From: Bradyrhizobium iriomotense | GTDB lineage: Bacteria; Pseudomonadota; Alphaproteobacteria; Rhizobiales; Xanthobacteraceae | Direction of reading: 5' to 3' | DNA length: 64,000 nucleotides | NCBI RefSeq assembly: GCF_018130765.1 | Contig: NZ_JAFCJZ010000023.1 | Span: forward strand, 62,001-126,000 | Shown here: positions 34,969-42,404 of the stretch, in pieces | Layout: each line of letters starts with the position of its first letter | Numbering within the stretch: position 1 is the first letter of the stretch | Translations under genes and position numbers: made by a program | The notes under the pieces: generated by a model | Seen by the model: the letters and a program-made list of their open reading frames with translations, nothing else | Databases searched by the model: none | What the model was told of the DNA's origin: nothing

Positions 34969-35517
34969 ATGTCGCTACCTCTTATCAATCCGACTGACGC
35001 CCGCCGTCTTCTCGACAATGGTGCTGTCCTCATCGACATCCGCGAGGCCGACGAGCACGCGCGCGAGAAGATTATCGGTGCGAGAAACCTGCCATTGTCG
35101 AGGCTCGACGAAGCCGATCTCGCCACGCATCCGGGCACGCCGGTCATCTTTTATTGCAAGAGCGGCGCTCGCACTCAGGCCAACGGATCGCGGCTCGCGG
35201 CGAAGCTTGATGGAACCTGCGATGCCTTCATCGTCGGGGGTGGGATCGACGCCTGGCGAAAGGCAGGTCTGCCGGTCGCGACCGACCGGCGTCAGCCGCT
35301 CGAGCTTCAACGTCAGGTGCAGATCGGTGCCGGAAGTCTCGCGTTCTTCGGAACGCTGCTCGGCCTTCTCGTCTCACCCTGGTTCTTCGCCGTGCCCGCT
35401 TTTGTCGGCGCCGGACTGATGACCGCCGGAGTCACGGGCTTCTGCGGCATGGCCCGCATCCTGATGCGGGCGCCCTGGAACCGCGGCCACTACGGTGCGC
35501 CGGCGCAAGCCGCGTAG
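34969..35517 (+). CDS. Rhodanese fused to a DUF2892 membrane segment
   Basis: 182 aa. The rhodanese domain (about 1-100) has catalytic Cys63 in the loop YCKSGART. It is followed by a DUF2892-type region with two membrane helices (about 118-165), placing the sulfurtransferase at the inner membrane. The ATG at 34969 follows GAAGGA. It lies 19 bases after the regulator and 23 before the TauE gene, so the three form one persulfide/sulfite operon. Confidence 0.88.
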   Translation: MSLPLINPTDARRLLDNGAVLIDIREADEHAREKIIGARNLPLSRLDEADLATHPGTPVIFYCKSGARTQANGSRLAAKLDGTCDAFIVGGGIDAWRKAGLPVATDRRQPLELQRQVQIGAGSLAFFGTLLGLLVSPWFFAVPAFVGAGLMTAGVTGFCGMARILMRAPWNRGHYGAPAQAA

Positions 35518-35540
35518 CACTTGAATCGAGGAGTTTTCCC

Positions 35541-36320
35541 ATGCTGTCGCTGACCCAAGGCGCGCTCGGTATCGCCTCCGGCTCGTTGGTCGGCTTTTCG
35601 CTGGGACTGGTCGGAGGCGGCGGCTCCATTCTGGCCGTCCCGCTGCTGATCTATCTGGTCGGGGTGCCGGATCCGCATGTCGCGATCGGGACTAGCGCCA
35701 TCGCCGTCGCGGCGAACGCTGTCGTTAACCTGGCGAACCATATTCGCGCCGGTAACGTAAAGTGGCGCTGCGCCTCGGTGTTCGCGCTCGCAGGCGTGGC
35801 TGGTGCCTTTCTCGGTTCTACTCTCGGCAAGATCGTCGATGGTCAGAAGCTGCTCGCCTTGTTCGCCATCGTCATGTTGGTGGTCGGCATTCTGATGCTG
35901 AAGGGTCGCTCCGGCGAGGGCGAGCCATCGGTCAGGCTCAACCGGGAAAATCTTCCGAAGCTTCTGGCTTTGGGGCTCGTCACGGGAGCCTTGTCCGGCT
36001 TCTTCGGCATCGGTGGCGGCTTCCTGATTGTGCCCGCTCTGATCGCCGCCACCGGGATGCCGATCTTGTACGCGGTGGGTTCATCGCTCCTGGCGGTCAC
36101 CGCCTTCGGGCTGACCACTGCGGCGAATTACGCCCTGTCCGGCTTTGTGGATTGGTCTCTCGCCACGTTGTTCGTCGTCGGCGGCGTCCTCGGCGGGCTT
36201 CTCGGCGCCAGCTCCGCGACCTCGCTTGCTCGCCGCAAGGGCGCCTTGAACACCGTGTTTGCTGCGCTCATTTTCGCGGTGGCGGTCTACATGCTGGTCC
36301 GCAATCTGGGCCTGATGTGA
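35541..36320 (+). CDS. TauE/SafE-family sulfite exporter
   Basis: 259-aa membrane protein with about eight helices and two internally similar halves, each with a glycine-rich turn (LGLVGGGGSILAVPLLIYL and LSGFFGIGGGFLIVPALIA). The family exports sulfite, sulfoacetate or related anions. In this operon it probably removes sulfite made by the persulfide dioxygenase. AGGAG precedes the ATG. Confidence 0.88.
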   Translation: MLSLTQGALGIASGSLVGFSLGLVGGGGSILAVPLLIYLVGVPDPHVAIGTSAIAVAANAVVNLANHIRAGNVKWRCASVFALAGVAGAFLGSTLGKIVDGQKLLALFAIVMLVVGILMLKGRSGEGEPSVRLNRENLPKLLALGLVTGALSGFFGIGGGFLIVPALIAATGMPILYAVGSSLLAVTAFGLTTAANYALSGFVDWSLATLFVVGGVLGGLLGASSATSLARRKGALNTVFAALIFAVAVYMLVRNLGLM

Positions 36321-36355
36321 CGAGACTCATCGCTCTACTGTCTGTTCTTCAGGGC

Positions 36356-36442
36356 CGTAGGACGGGTAGACCAGCGAAACCATCGACGGCATTCGAACGC
36401 AAATCGTGATGGGTTTCGCAAGTGCTCTACCCATCCTGCGGG
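36356..36442. repeat. Palindromic repeat, family A copy 1
   Basis: About 87 bases running from CGTAGGACGGGTAGA through AGCGAAACCATCG to GATGGGTTTCGC and GCTCTACCCATCCTGCGGG. The two ends pair to form a long imperfect hairpin. It lies just past the TauE gene. The left arm is the most diverged of the three copies. Confidence 0.75.
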
Positions 36443-36753
36443 CCGGGGCTCCCTGCTTAATGCGATCGGTCCGCGAGACCGATGTCTGCTTTGGGGCTCT
36501 TGACGGTATGCCAATCGGGTCTTCAGACGAAACCACCTGTTTCTCAAGCACCTCAGGTGGCGTAGAATGGAGTTGCCGTTGAAGCGGGATGTGCCGAAGT
36601 CGCCGTTCGGGACGAACGAGCAGAACTAATGCTGTCGGCAGGTATGCATCCTTAGGAGACCGCCCCTTTTTCGGTCTCGCATGACCATTCACAGTCCACG
36701 AATGCGCGAGCCGCTTTTGCGGCAGCGCGTTGCAGTAACTTCAGGAGAAAGCG
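36443..36753. other. Gene-poor gap before the cupin-like gene
   Basis: No convincing coding frame. Minus-strand frames here run into the palindromic repeat and have no family-like features. AGGAG at 36741-36745 serves the next gene. Confidence 0.5.
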
Positions 36754-37161
36754 ATGAGCAAGATCAATCGAAGGTCTGCATTGGAAATCGGGTTGGCAGC
36801 GGCTGCCGCAGCCGTGATGAAGCCCGCCTCCGCTCAAACCGCGGGCTACAAGGATACGACGCCGTGGCCAGGAGTGGTGGTGCGCGAATACGAGGGCGAG
36901 ACACCATCCCTCATCCCCGGTTTCAAGACTGTCTCGATGCGCGACGTCATCATGCAGCCGGGGTCGAAGACCATGGGTCCCCCGATGATGAATGCCATGG
37001 TTTGCCACATCACCGAAGGGGAGCTTCGGCTCGATCAGGAGGGAAAGGTCTTTACGGGCAAGAAGAACTTTGTCTGGACCTGCAACAAGGACACGAAAGA
37101 GCAGGCGTACAATGACGGAAACGTGGTCGCAATCATGAGGATCACGGACCTGAAAGCTTAA
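36754..37161 (+). CDS. Exported cupin-like small protein
   Basis: 135 aa with a Tat-like signal (NRRSALEIGLAAAAAAVMKP, cleavage after ASAQ) and a short beta-rich domain resembling a single cupin barrel (VSMRDVIMQPGSKTMG, MVCHITEGELRLDQEGKVF). Few of the classical cupin metal histidines are present, so binding is uncertain. AGGAGAAAGCG precedes the ATG. It sits alone between two family A repeats. Confidence 0.75.
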   Translation: MSKINRRSALEIGLAAAAAAVMKPASAQTAGYKDTTPWPGVVVREYEGETPSLIPGFKTVSMRDVIMQPGSKTMGPPMMNAMVCHITEGELRLDQEGKVFTGKKNFVWTCNKDTKEQAYNDGNVVAIMRITDLKA

Positions 37162-37191
37162 GGCTCGTTTCTTCGAGACCGATTTGCAGCA

Positions 37192-37280
37192 TGCAGGGTG
37201 GGCAGAGCGCAGCGAAACCCATCGACAATGTCCGCTGTAAGACCTGATGGGTTTCGCAAGGGCTCTACCCCTCCTACGGG
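37192..37280. repeat. Palindromic repeat, family A copy 2
   Basis: TGCAGGGTGGGCAGAGCGCAGCGAAACCCATC, about 20 bases, then GATGGGTTTCGCAAGGGCTCTACCCCTCCTACGGG. It is closely similar to copy 3 (40657-40743), with a shared central segment. It lies between the cupin-like gene and the convergent DUF3551 gene, where it may act as a terminator. Confidence 0.8.
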
Positions 37281-37316
37281 CTGACGCAAGTCCACCAAGG
37301 CCCCCGCGGCGCTCAA

Positions 37317-37550
37317 TTACTGTCTGCCCTGCCGCGAGCGTCCGAATGCATAGCGCGGATTGATCCCGCAGGATGCCTGGGTGCCGGAGGCAGCTGCCCT
37401 GCACTGCTGGAGAGTCGAGAACTGGCAGTTGCCGGGATGGCCCCAGCGACGGCCTTGTAGACAGTAGCGATCTGCGACGGCGGGCGAGAGCGACCCGACC
37501 GTGACCAAGATCAAAATGGCGGAAACCGCAGCAAACAGAATACGGCGCAT
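37317..37550 (-). CDS. DUF3551-type small secreted protein
   Basis: 77 aa with a signal peptide (residues 1-26, ending SPAVAD) and a mature part holding four cysteines (YCLQGRRWGHPGNC, FSTLQQCRAAASGTQASC). This pattern is typical of DUF3551 proteins, which are numerous in Bradyrhizobium and have no known role. GGAGGACTC precedes the ATG. Confidence 0.8.
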   Translation of the reverse strand: MRRILFAAVSAILILVTVGSLSPAVADRYCLQGRRWGHPGNCQFSTLQQCRAAASGTQASCGINPRYAFGRSRQGRQ

Positions 37551-37899
37551 CGGAGTCCTCCTGTATTACTCGTTGGGCGAGTGCTCGCCCGTGCTCCACT
37601 TGGGTTGGAAGGCACCAAGACCAAGGTCGACTATAACTTCAGCGTTCCGAATGATCATCCGTTCATACCCTTAGAGTTCGCGGTGAATTTCCCGAGATCC
37701 CTGCAAGCCGCTTCCCGTCTACACGCGACACCCGACGCCTGGACGAGCGCCGAGAGGCAGCCTCGGGCCACAAGCCGGCTGCTTGCTCCCACAATCCAAG
37801 GACCGTTCACTTTTGCACTCCTTGGTCGATTGCGATTGCATGCTGTCCATGCGCGGATGCCGGGGACGAACAGAATGGAATGGGCTACGAACTGGTTGC
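37551..37899. other. Intergenic stretch without a recognisable gene
   Basis: Frames on either strand look non-coding. A symmetric TTGGAAGGCACCAA lies at 37605-37618, 61 bases before the DUF3551 start, but with TTGG/CCAA ends in place of TTGA/TCAA I do not call it a FixK box. Confidence 0.45.
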
Positions 37900-38070
37900 A
37901 TGGCCACCACCAACCAGAATGCTGACGCTGAAACCGCGATGCAGTATTTAATCTGGGCTCTCGAAGCACTCGAAAAGGCCGGCAACCAAGAAGCTGTCCA
38001 CCACGCCCGCATCGCACTTGAGGTATTGCGCAAGAGCAGTGCCTCGATCAGATCGGAAGAAGCCAGTTAA
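37900..38070 (+). CDS. Small hypothetical protein
   Basis: 56 aa from an ATG at 37900, with no strong ribosome site. It appears almost wholly helical (ETAMQYLIWALEALEKAGNQEAVHHARIALEVL), with alternating hydrophobic residues like a two-helix TPR-like hairpin. The frame continues upstream without resemblance to a protein. No family recognised. Confidence 0.5.
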   Translation: MATTNQNADAETAMQYLIWALEALEKAGNQEAVHHARIALEVLRKSSASIRSEEAS

Positions 38071-38289
38071 ACGGCAGAGAGGGAACGTCTGCTCCGGGAT
38101 CACAAGCCGACAGTTGGCTGCCAGTTCTGCAAAACCAGCTAAGGGCCAGCAGGCGATCTCACCTGAACGGACGCTTCTGACCCAAACCACTCGTTTGCCT
38201 GCGCATGTCGTCAGCTCGGACGTTCTTGACGCGAATCTCGGTGCTCTTTCCACGCAGAAGCCGCCGCCTAGGCAGCAGCAGACGTTTGT

Positions 38290-40206
38290 TCATCCTTGGG
38301 GCAGAGACGCTTTTCCTAAATCATCGAGTACGCGCTGCCGATCAGCATCGGACCGGTAGGGGAACAGGTAGCGAATCTTGGCCAAGCTGATATTCGAATT
38401 CCAGTTTTGCAATCCTGCCACTGCCAGTCTGGCTTCTTCAAGTTGACCGAGCGAGGCATGACTCGCTGCGCTGTATACTAGATCCTTAAACGCTGGCTGA
38501 TTGATTTTCGACAGCTCATCGACAGCTTCGCGGCTTTTGCCTGCCGCGTAGTATGCTTCTGCCAAAGAGGTGTGGAACCAGGTGGGATAGTTGGGATCGA
38601 GCTCGATCGCTTTGCGGATTGAGGCCAACGCCTCCATCGACCGTCCCGCAAAGGTCAACGTCTGTGATAGATCGGCGTGGACAATGGCATCGATCGGCGC
38701 CATCGCAAGCGTGGTCTCCCGCTCGTCAAGCGCGCGGCTGTAATCCTGTTTGCAATAGATGTAGGCCAGAGCCATCAGCCAATGACCGTGCATCTGCCCG
38801 AGCCGTGGGATGTCCTTCCCAGCCATTCCCTCACTTCCGAGGGCGAAGGCGCGTTCAAGATCGCGTCGTGGGTCGTCGCTAAAGCCTCTGCGGACGACGT
38901 TAAGATATGTCCAAGCGAGCTTGATCTTGATGATGGCCGAATCAGGGAAGCGCTTCAGCCCCTCAATGGCGACCTGCCGCGCTTGCTCCAGGTCCTCCTT
39001 TGGGCCCCGCATGATTAGCCCATGGATCCGCAGGAAATAATCATACTCCTGGAGCTTCGTGGGATCCTTGCTCCAAGCGTTCCGGTAATCCGCCGCACGG
39101 ATTTGGCCGTGCATACCGCCCACTGAACTGACAATCTTATGGGTAACCGCATCCTGTAAGGCGGCCACGTCATTGCCCTCCTCATCGTAACGCTCCGCCC
39201 AGACGTGGTGCCCTGAGGCTGCCTCGATTAGCTGCGCCGTGATCCGCACCCGATCGCTATCCTTCCGAACGCTACCCTCGAGAATGTAGCGCGCGCTCAG
39301 CTCCCGGCCGACCTGCCGAATGTCAGGAGACTTTCCTTTATACGCGAAGGCAGAGGTGCGCGAAATCACACGGAGCTCCGGGTTTTGCGAGAGCCACGTA
39401 GTCAAGTCTTCAGTGATACCATCGACGAAATACTCAAGCGCTGGATCGCTGCTCATGTTTGAAAAAGGCAGCACAGCGATCGATGGCTGCTCGGAAAGCA
39501 AGCCTCCAACAGAAGGCATCGGTAGCACAGCGGTGGTTTCACTGGTGGAGGTTCGCTGCAGCCAATACGTAACGCCGGTCACTGCCATCAGCGCAAGTAG
39601 CATCGCCGCAACGAGCCAACCGCGGCGCCTCAGCAGCAATGGCGCACGCGAAGTGCTGCTTGGGCGGACGCGGTACACCCGCACGGCCTCTGAGATGTTC
39701 TTAACTCGCTGCTCGCCAAGAAAGTCGTATCGGAGAGGGAGTTTGTTCCTGACTTGATCGAAAACTGCGCCGGAGATGTAGACGGTGCCCGGCTCAGCAA
39801 GAGCCTCCAACCGAGCAGCGATGTTCACTCCATCGCCGTAAATGTCCCCTTGATCGAAAATGATATCGCCGACATTGACGCCCGCTCGAAACTCGATCCG
39901 CTTCTCCCTCGGCACATCCGCATTGCGTTCAATCATGCCGAGCTGGACCTCGGTAGCGCAGCGCAACGCCTCGACAACACTGGGGAATTCGATCAAAATG
40001 CCGTCACCGGTCGTTTTGACAATCCGGCCTTTATGCTCAGTAATTTTTGGATTGATCAGTTCCCGCCGATGCGCCTTGAGGCTTCCAAGGGTGCCCTCTT
40101 CGTCTGCGCCCATGAGGCGAGAGTAGGCGACTACGTCGGCGGCCAGGATCGCGGCGAGTCTCCGCTTGGCGTGTTTTAGAGTTGTAGATTTATCCACGCT
40201 GGACAT
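38290..40206 (-). CDS. Class III adenylate/guanylate cyclase with TolB-like and TPR domains
   Basis: 638 aa: cyclase homology domain at the N-terminus (about 15-180), with metal Asp24 in LAADVVAYSRLM, the KTTGDGILIEF segment and GDIYGDGVNIAARLE. One membrane helix follows (about 195-215, LVAAMLLALMAVTGVTYWL), then a TolB-like domain (SIAVLPFSNMSSDPALEYFV) and C-terminal TPRs. The catalytic part is cytoplasmic and the TolB/TPR part probably periplasmic. The ATG at 40206 follows GGGAGG; the open frame upstream is discarded. It uses the same TolB/TPR body as the winged-helix protein at 28105-29736. Confidence 0.88.
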   Translation of the reverse strand: MSSVDKSTTLKHAKRRLAAILAADVVAYSRLMGADEEGTLGSLKAHRRELINPKITEHKGRIVKTTGDGILIEFPSVVEALRCATEVQLGMIERNADVPREKRIEFRAGVNVGDIIFDQGDIYGDGVNIAARLEALAEPGTVYISGAVFDQVRNKLPLRYDFLGEQRVKNISEAVRVYRVRPSSTSRAPLLLRRRGWLVAAMLLALMAVTGVTYWLQRTSTSETTAVLPMPSVGGLLSEQPSIAVLPFSNMSSDPALEYFVDGITEDLTTWLSQNPELRVISRTSAFAYKGKSPDIRQVGRELSARYILEGSVRKDSDRVRITAQLIEAASGHHVWAERYDEEGNDVAALQDAVTHKIVSSVGGMHGQIRAADYRNAWSKDPTKLQEYDYFLRIHGLIMRGPKEDLEQARQVAIEGLKRFPDSAIIKIKLAWTYLNVVRRGFSDDPRRDLERAFALGSEGMAGKDIPRLGQMHGHWLMALAYIYCKQDYSRALDERETTLAMAPIDAIVHADLSQTLTFAGRSMEALASIRKAIELDPNYPTWFHTSLAEAYYAAGKSREAVDELSKINQPAFKDLVYSAASHASLGQLEEARLAVAGLQNWNSNISLAKIRYLFPYRSDADRQRVLDDLGKASLPQG

Positions 40207-40656
40207 GCGAGCCTCCCTTCTGGAAGAGCACACGGGTCCGCAGAACTCTCCGCTTGACGAGAGGAGGCGCACGTGCCGCCCTTGAACGCGGCTTTGCGCC
40301 GGCTGTTCCGGGCTTCCGTACATGCCGCCTACGCCGCCACCGCTTCGAATTGGGACTGCGGACGCGGAGCGGTCGGCTCAAATCGATCTCCATCCTCCGA
40401 CCTTCACAACCTCTTTTCAAGCGCCTTCCCATATCGCCCGCCGTCGCGCTGCGGCGCAGCCACCATCGTTGCGAAGTCTCTGGACAGAGGGTCCTGCGAT
40501 CGTACAAACCATTCAAATACTGGCGGCACAGCGGAGAATTAGTGTCAGCGATCCTGACGAACCGGACAGCTCCTACGGCAGCAGCAGGTCCAATCCTCAG
40601 GTCTTTGAGGAAGTGGGGTGCATCACAGCAAAAACCGAGCTGACCATGTCGCAGCG
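40207..40656. other. Gap upstream of the cyclase gene
   Basis: Several frames are open on both strands but all have arginine/serine-rich compositions typical of non-coding GC-rich DNA. No gene supported. The cyclase promoter should lie here; no known box was seen. Confidence 0.45.
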
Positions 40657-40743
40657 CGTAGGATGGGTAGAGCGCAGCGAAACCCATCGACCATGTCCGC
40701 CATAGAGCCTGATGGGTTTCGCAAGTGCTCTACCCATCCTACG
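40657..40743. repeat. Palindromic repeat, family A copy 3
   Basis: CGTAGGATGGGTAGAGCGCA, GCGAAACCCATCGACCATG, then GATGGGTTTCGCAAGTGCTC and TACCCATCCTACG. This is the best-preserved copy: the outer 12 bases (CGTAGGATGGGT / ACCCATCCTACG) pair perfectly. It directly abuts the MaoC relic. Confidence 0.85.
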
Positions 40744-40751
40744 TGCTTGTT

Positions 40752-41034
40752 TCCTTGTTGAGCAGAACACAGCCGTATTCGCTTCGTATCATTGCCGGGC
40801 TTGGCTGGGATGAACTCAGGCCCCCCGCTCCGGTGCGCCCCGGAGACGACCTCGATCTCGAAGTGGCAATTTTGGAGAAGCGTGAGTCAAAGTCCCATTC
40901 CGACAGGGGCGTTGTCCGTAACCAGCTACATCTCCGCAATTAAAAGCGCGAAACGGTTCTTCAATGCGTCAACACGGTTCTCGTGGCGCGACGCCCGCCT
41001 GCGAATTCCTGAGACGCCTATTGATCTTCGTTAA
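40752..41034 (+). pseudogene. MaoC-like (R-hydratase) relic, frameshifted and truncated
   Basis: One frame (up to 40943) encodes LGWDELRPPAPVRPGDDLDL, then EVAILEKRESKSHSDRGVV, strongly like the central part of MaoC-type hydratases (PVRPGD, ReSkS..rGvv). The homology then moves to the next frame, which gives SVTSYISAIKSAKRFFNAS and STRFSWRDARLRIPE, fitting the family's NQ..G..V....fLvrRR ending. The N-terminal hot-dog helix with its catalytic Asp/His is missing. A broken remnant next to a repeat copy; not expressed as an enzyme. Confidence 0.6.
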
Positions 41035-41270
41035 AAAGTAAACTGTCTTGACGGGGTTCAGGACGCTATTTGGCGCGCGAAATTTTCGATGCGAACTCAC
41101 ACGATTTGACTTGGCTCAATGCGACCGCACCGAATCGTAGATCGTATGCACACGAAAGCGGACAGCCGCACTGGGTTGTTACAGCCTAGGCGCCCGCGAA
41201 TTCCCGCGCTGGGGCTCGCTACTCAGTGCGCCTTCGATCGCTCGCGTGCGGCTCGGGCCGGGAAGCTCCG
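41035..41270. other. Non-coding stretch after the MaoC relic
   Basis: No supported coding frame and no recognised signal; somewhat AT-richer than its surroundings near 41035-41110. Confidence 0.4.
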
Positions 41271-41534
41271 ATGTCGGTCGATGCAGATAACCTTCAGTCA
41301 ACTGTGCGCTACGCTTTGTTGACGACGCGAGCTACCACTGTTTGTCCATTTCATCCGGATGTGATCATCCGCGTCGGCGACGATGGCGCCGAGACCCATG
41401 CATATTATCGCGCCCGAAACATCATTAAAAGCGATGGCACGTGCTGGGACCATGACGATCTGATGGACGAGATTGCACGCCAACTTGTGCATGCGGCCGA
41501 TGGCGAGTGTCCCCGGTGTACACGGACCTCGTAA
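41271..41534 (+). CDS. Small hypothetical protein
   Basis: 87 aa from ATG at 41271, acidic and soluble, with CPFHPDVIIRVGDDGAETHAYYRARN and a C-terminal CPRC pair. Codon use and mixed composition look like a real gene. Its four histidines and three cysteines could bind a metal, but no family is recognised. Confidence 0.6.
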   Translation: MSVDADNLQSTVRYALLTTRATTVCPFHPDVIIRVGDDGAETHAYYRARNIIKSDGTCWDHDDLMDEIARQLVHAADGECPRCTRTS

Positions 41535-41775
41535 TTGCCGCCGAAGGCAGTCTCGCATTGCGTTCCGTCATAACTGGGATGGAAAAGTCGTCCTGTAGCC
41601 TGTCAACCTAGCCGCCGACCAATGTCCCTTCCGGGTCGACAGCGTCGGTTTGAGCTTCGGCGATTGACTTCCGGTCTGCCGCGCACTTCGGACACATCCG
41701 GCTCGGCGCAATGAATTGCGAAGCGACATCGAAGCCTTTACGTTACGTCTAACTCCGCTGCCACGCCCCGGATGC
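41535..41775. other. Gap upstream of the Gly/Tyr-rich protein gene
   Basis: No gene supported. The minus-strand frames are not family-like. The functional part appears to be the FixK box at its right end. Confidence 0.4.
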
Positions 41776-41789
41776 TTGATCCAGATCAA
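41776..41789 (+). promoter_or_regulatory. FixK box before the Gly/Tyr-rich secreted protein gene
   Basis: TTGATCCAGATCAA, an exact box with symmetry extended to CTTGATC-CA-GATCAAG. It is centred about 87 bases before the ATG. Confidence 0.72.
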
Positions 41790-41869
41790 GGCCGCCACGG
41801 CAGTGCCACAGCGGAATGGGCTCGATGGCCGCGCAGAACGCGCCGCCCCAGCCAAGGAGATGATCGATC

Positions 41870-42322
41870 ATGACCTCCTCGAATTCCCTGCGTAGCCTCG
41901 TTCTCGCAGCTGCGAGCGCCGTGCTGCTCGGCACCGGCGCCCAGGCCGGGCCGATCCCGACGCATCTTTCGACCATGAAATCGATGGTCGATCAGGCCAC
42001 GACCGAAGTGCGCTGGGTCGGCGGCTGGCGTGGCGGCTACGGCTATCGCGGCGTCGGCTGGGGTTATCGCGGCGGTTACGGCTATCGCGGAGGCTGGGGC
42101 TATCGCGGCTACGGTTATCGCGGCCTCGGTTACGGCGTCGCTGGCGCGGTTGTCGGCGGCGCGATCGCGCGAAGCGCCTATTATGGGAGCTATGGCGGCT
42201 ATTATGGCGGTTATCCCGCCTACGGCTATCCGGCCGCGTCCTATTACGGCTATGGCGGCGATTACGGCTACGGCTACGGCGACGATTATTGCGCGCCCTC
42301 CGGCAGCTACTGGGCCTACTAG
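41870..42322 (+). CDS. Secreted glycine/tyrosine-rich repeat protein
   Basis: 150 aa. A signal peptide (residues 1-26, ending GAQAG) is followed by a short linker with an STMKSMVDQATTEVRWV segment, common in rhizobial proteins of this type, and then tandem GYRG/GWGYRG units (about 52-85), a small hydrophobic GAVVGGAIA stretch, and YGGYYGGYPAYGY repeats to the end. Low-complexity Gly/Tyr/Arg tails of this kind occur in surface or cuticle-like proteins; no enzyme function is visible. The upstream FixK box points to low-oxygen expression. Confidence 0.8.
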   Translation: MTSSNSLRSLVLAAASAVLLGTGAQAGPIPTHLSTMKSMVDQATTEVRWVGGWRGGYGYRGVGWGYRGGYGYRGGWGYRGYGYRGLGYGVAGAVVGGAIARSAYYGSYGGYYGGYPAYGYPAASYYGYGGDYGYGYGDDYCAPSGSYWAY

Positions 42323-42404
42323 CGGGAACGCCTTCGCCTCTTCGGAGGATGGTTCGTCGCCGTTCGCCGATGAGCCAATTCACGCGCCGACGGGCAGCAG
42401 CACT

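Noticed and set aside
36327..36692. Possible 121-aa minus-strand protein
   Set aside because: Most of it is translated palindromic repeat and the rest has no family-like features or ribosome site.
37605..37618. TTGGAAGGCACCAA upstream of the DUF3551 gene as a FixK box
   Set aside because: Symmetric and well spaced, but both half-sites are TTGG/CCAA in place of TTGA/TCAA; chance occurrence is plausible.
40190..40687. Possible 165-aa minus-strand protein before the cyclase
   Set aside because: Arg-rich low-quality translation overlapping the cyclase promoter and the repeat.
42004..42290. Regular short repeats that could look like a CRISPR array
   Set aside because: They are in-frame GYRG/YGGY codon repeats inside a secreted protein gene, with no unique spacers or cas genes.
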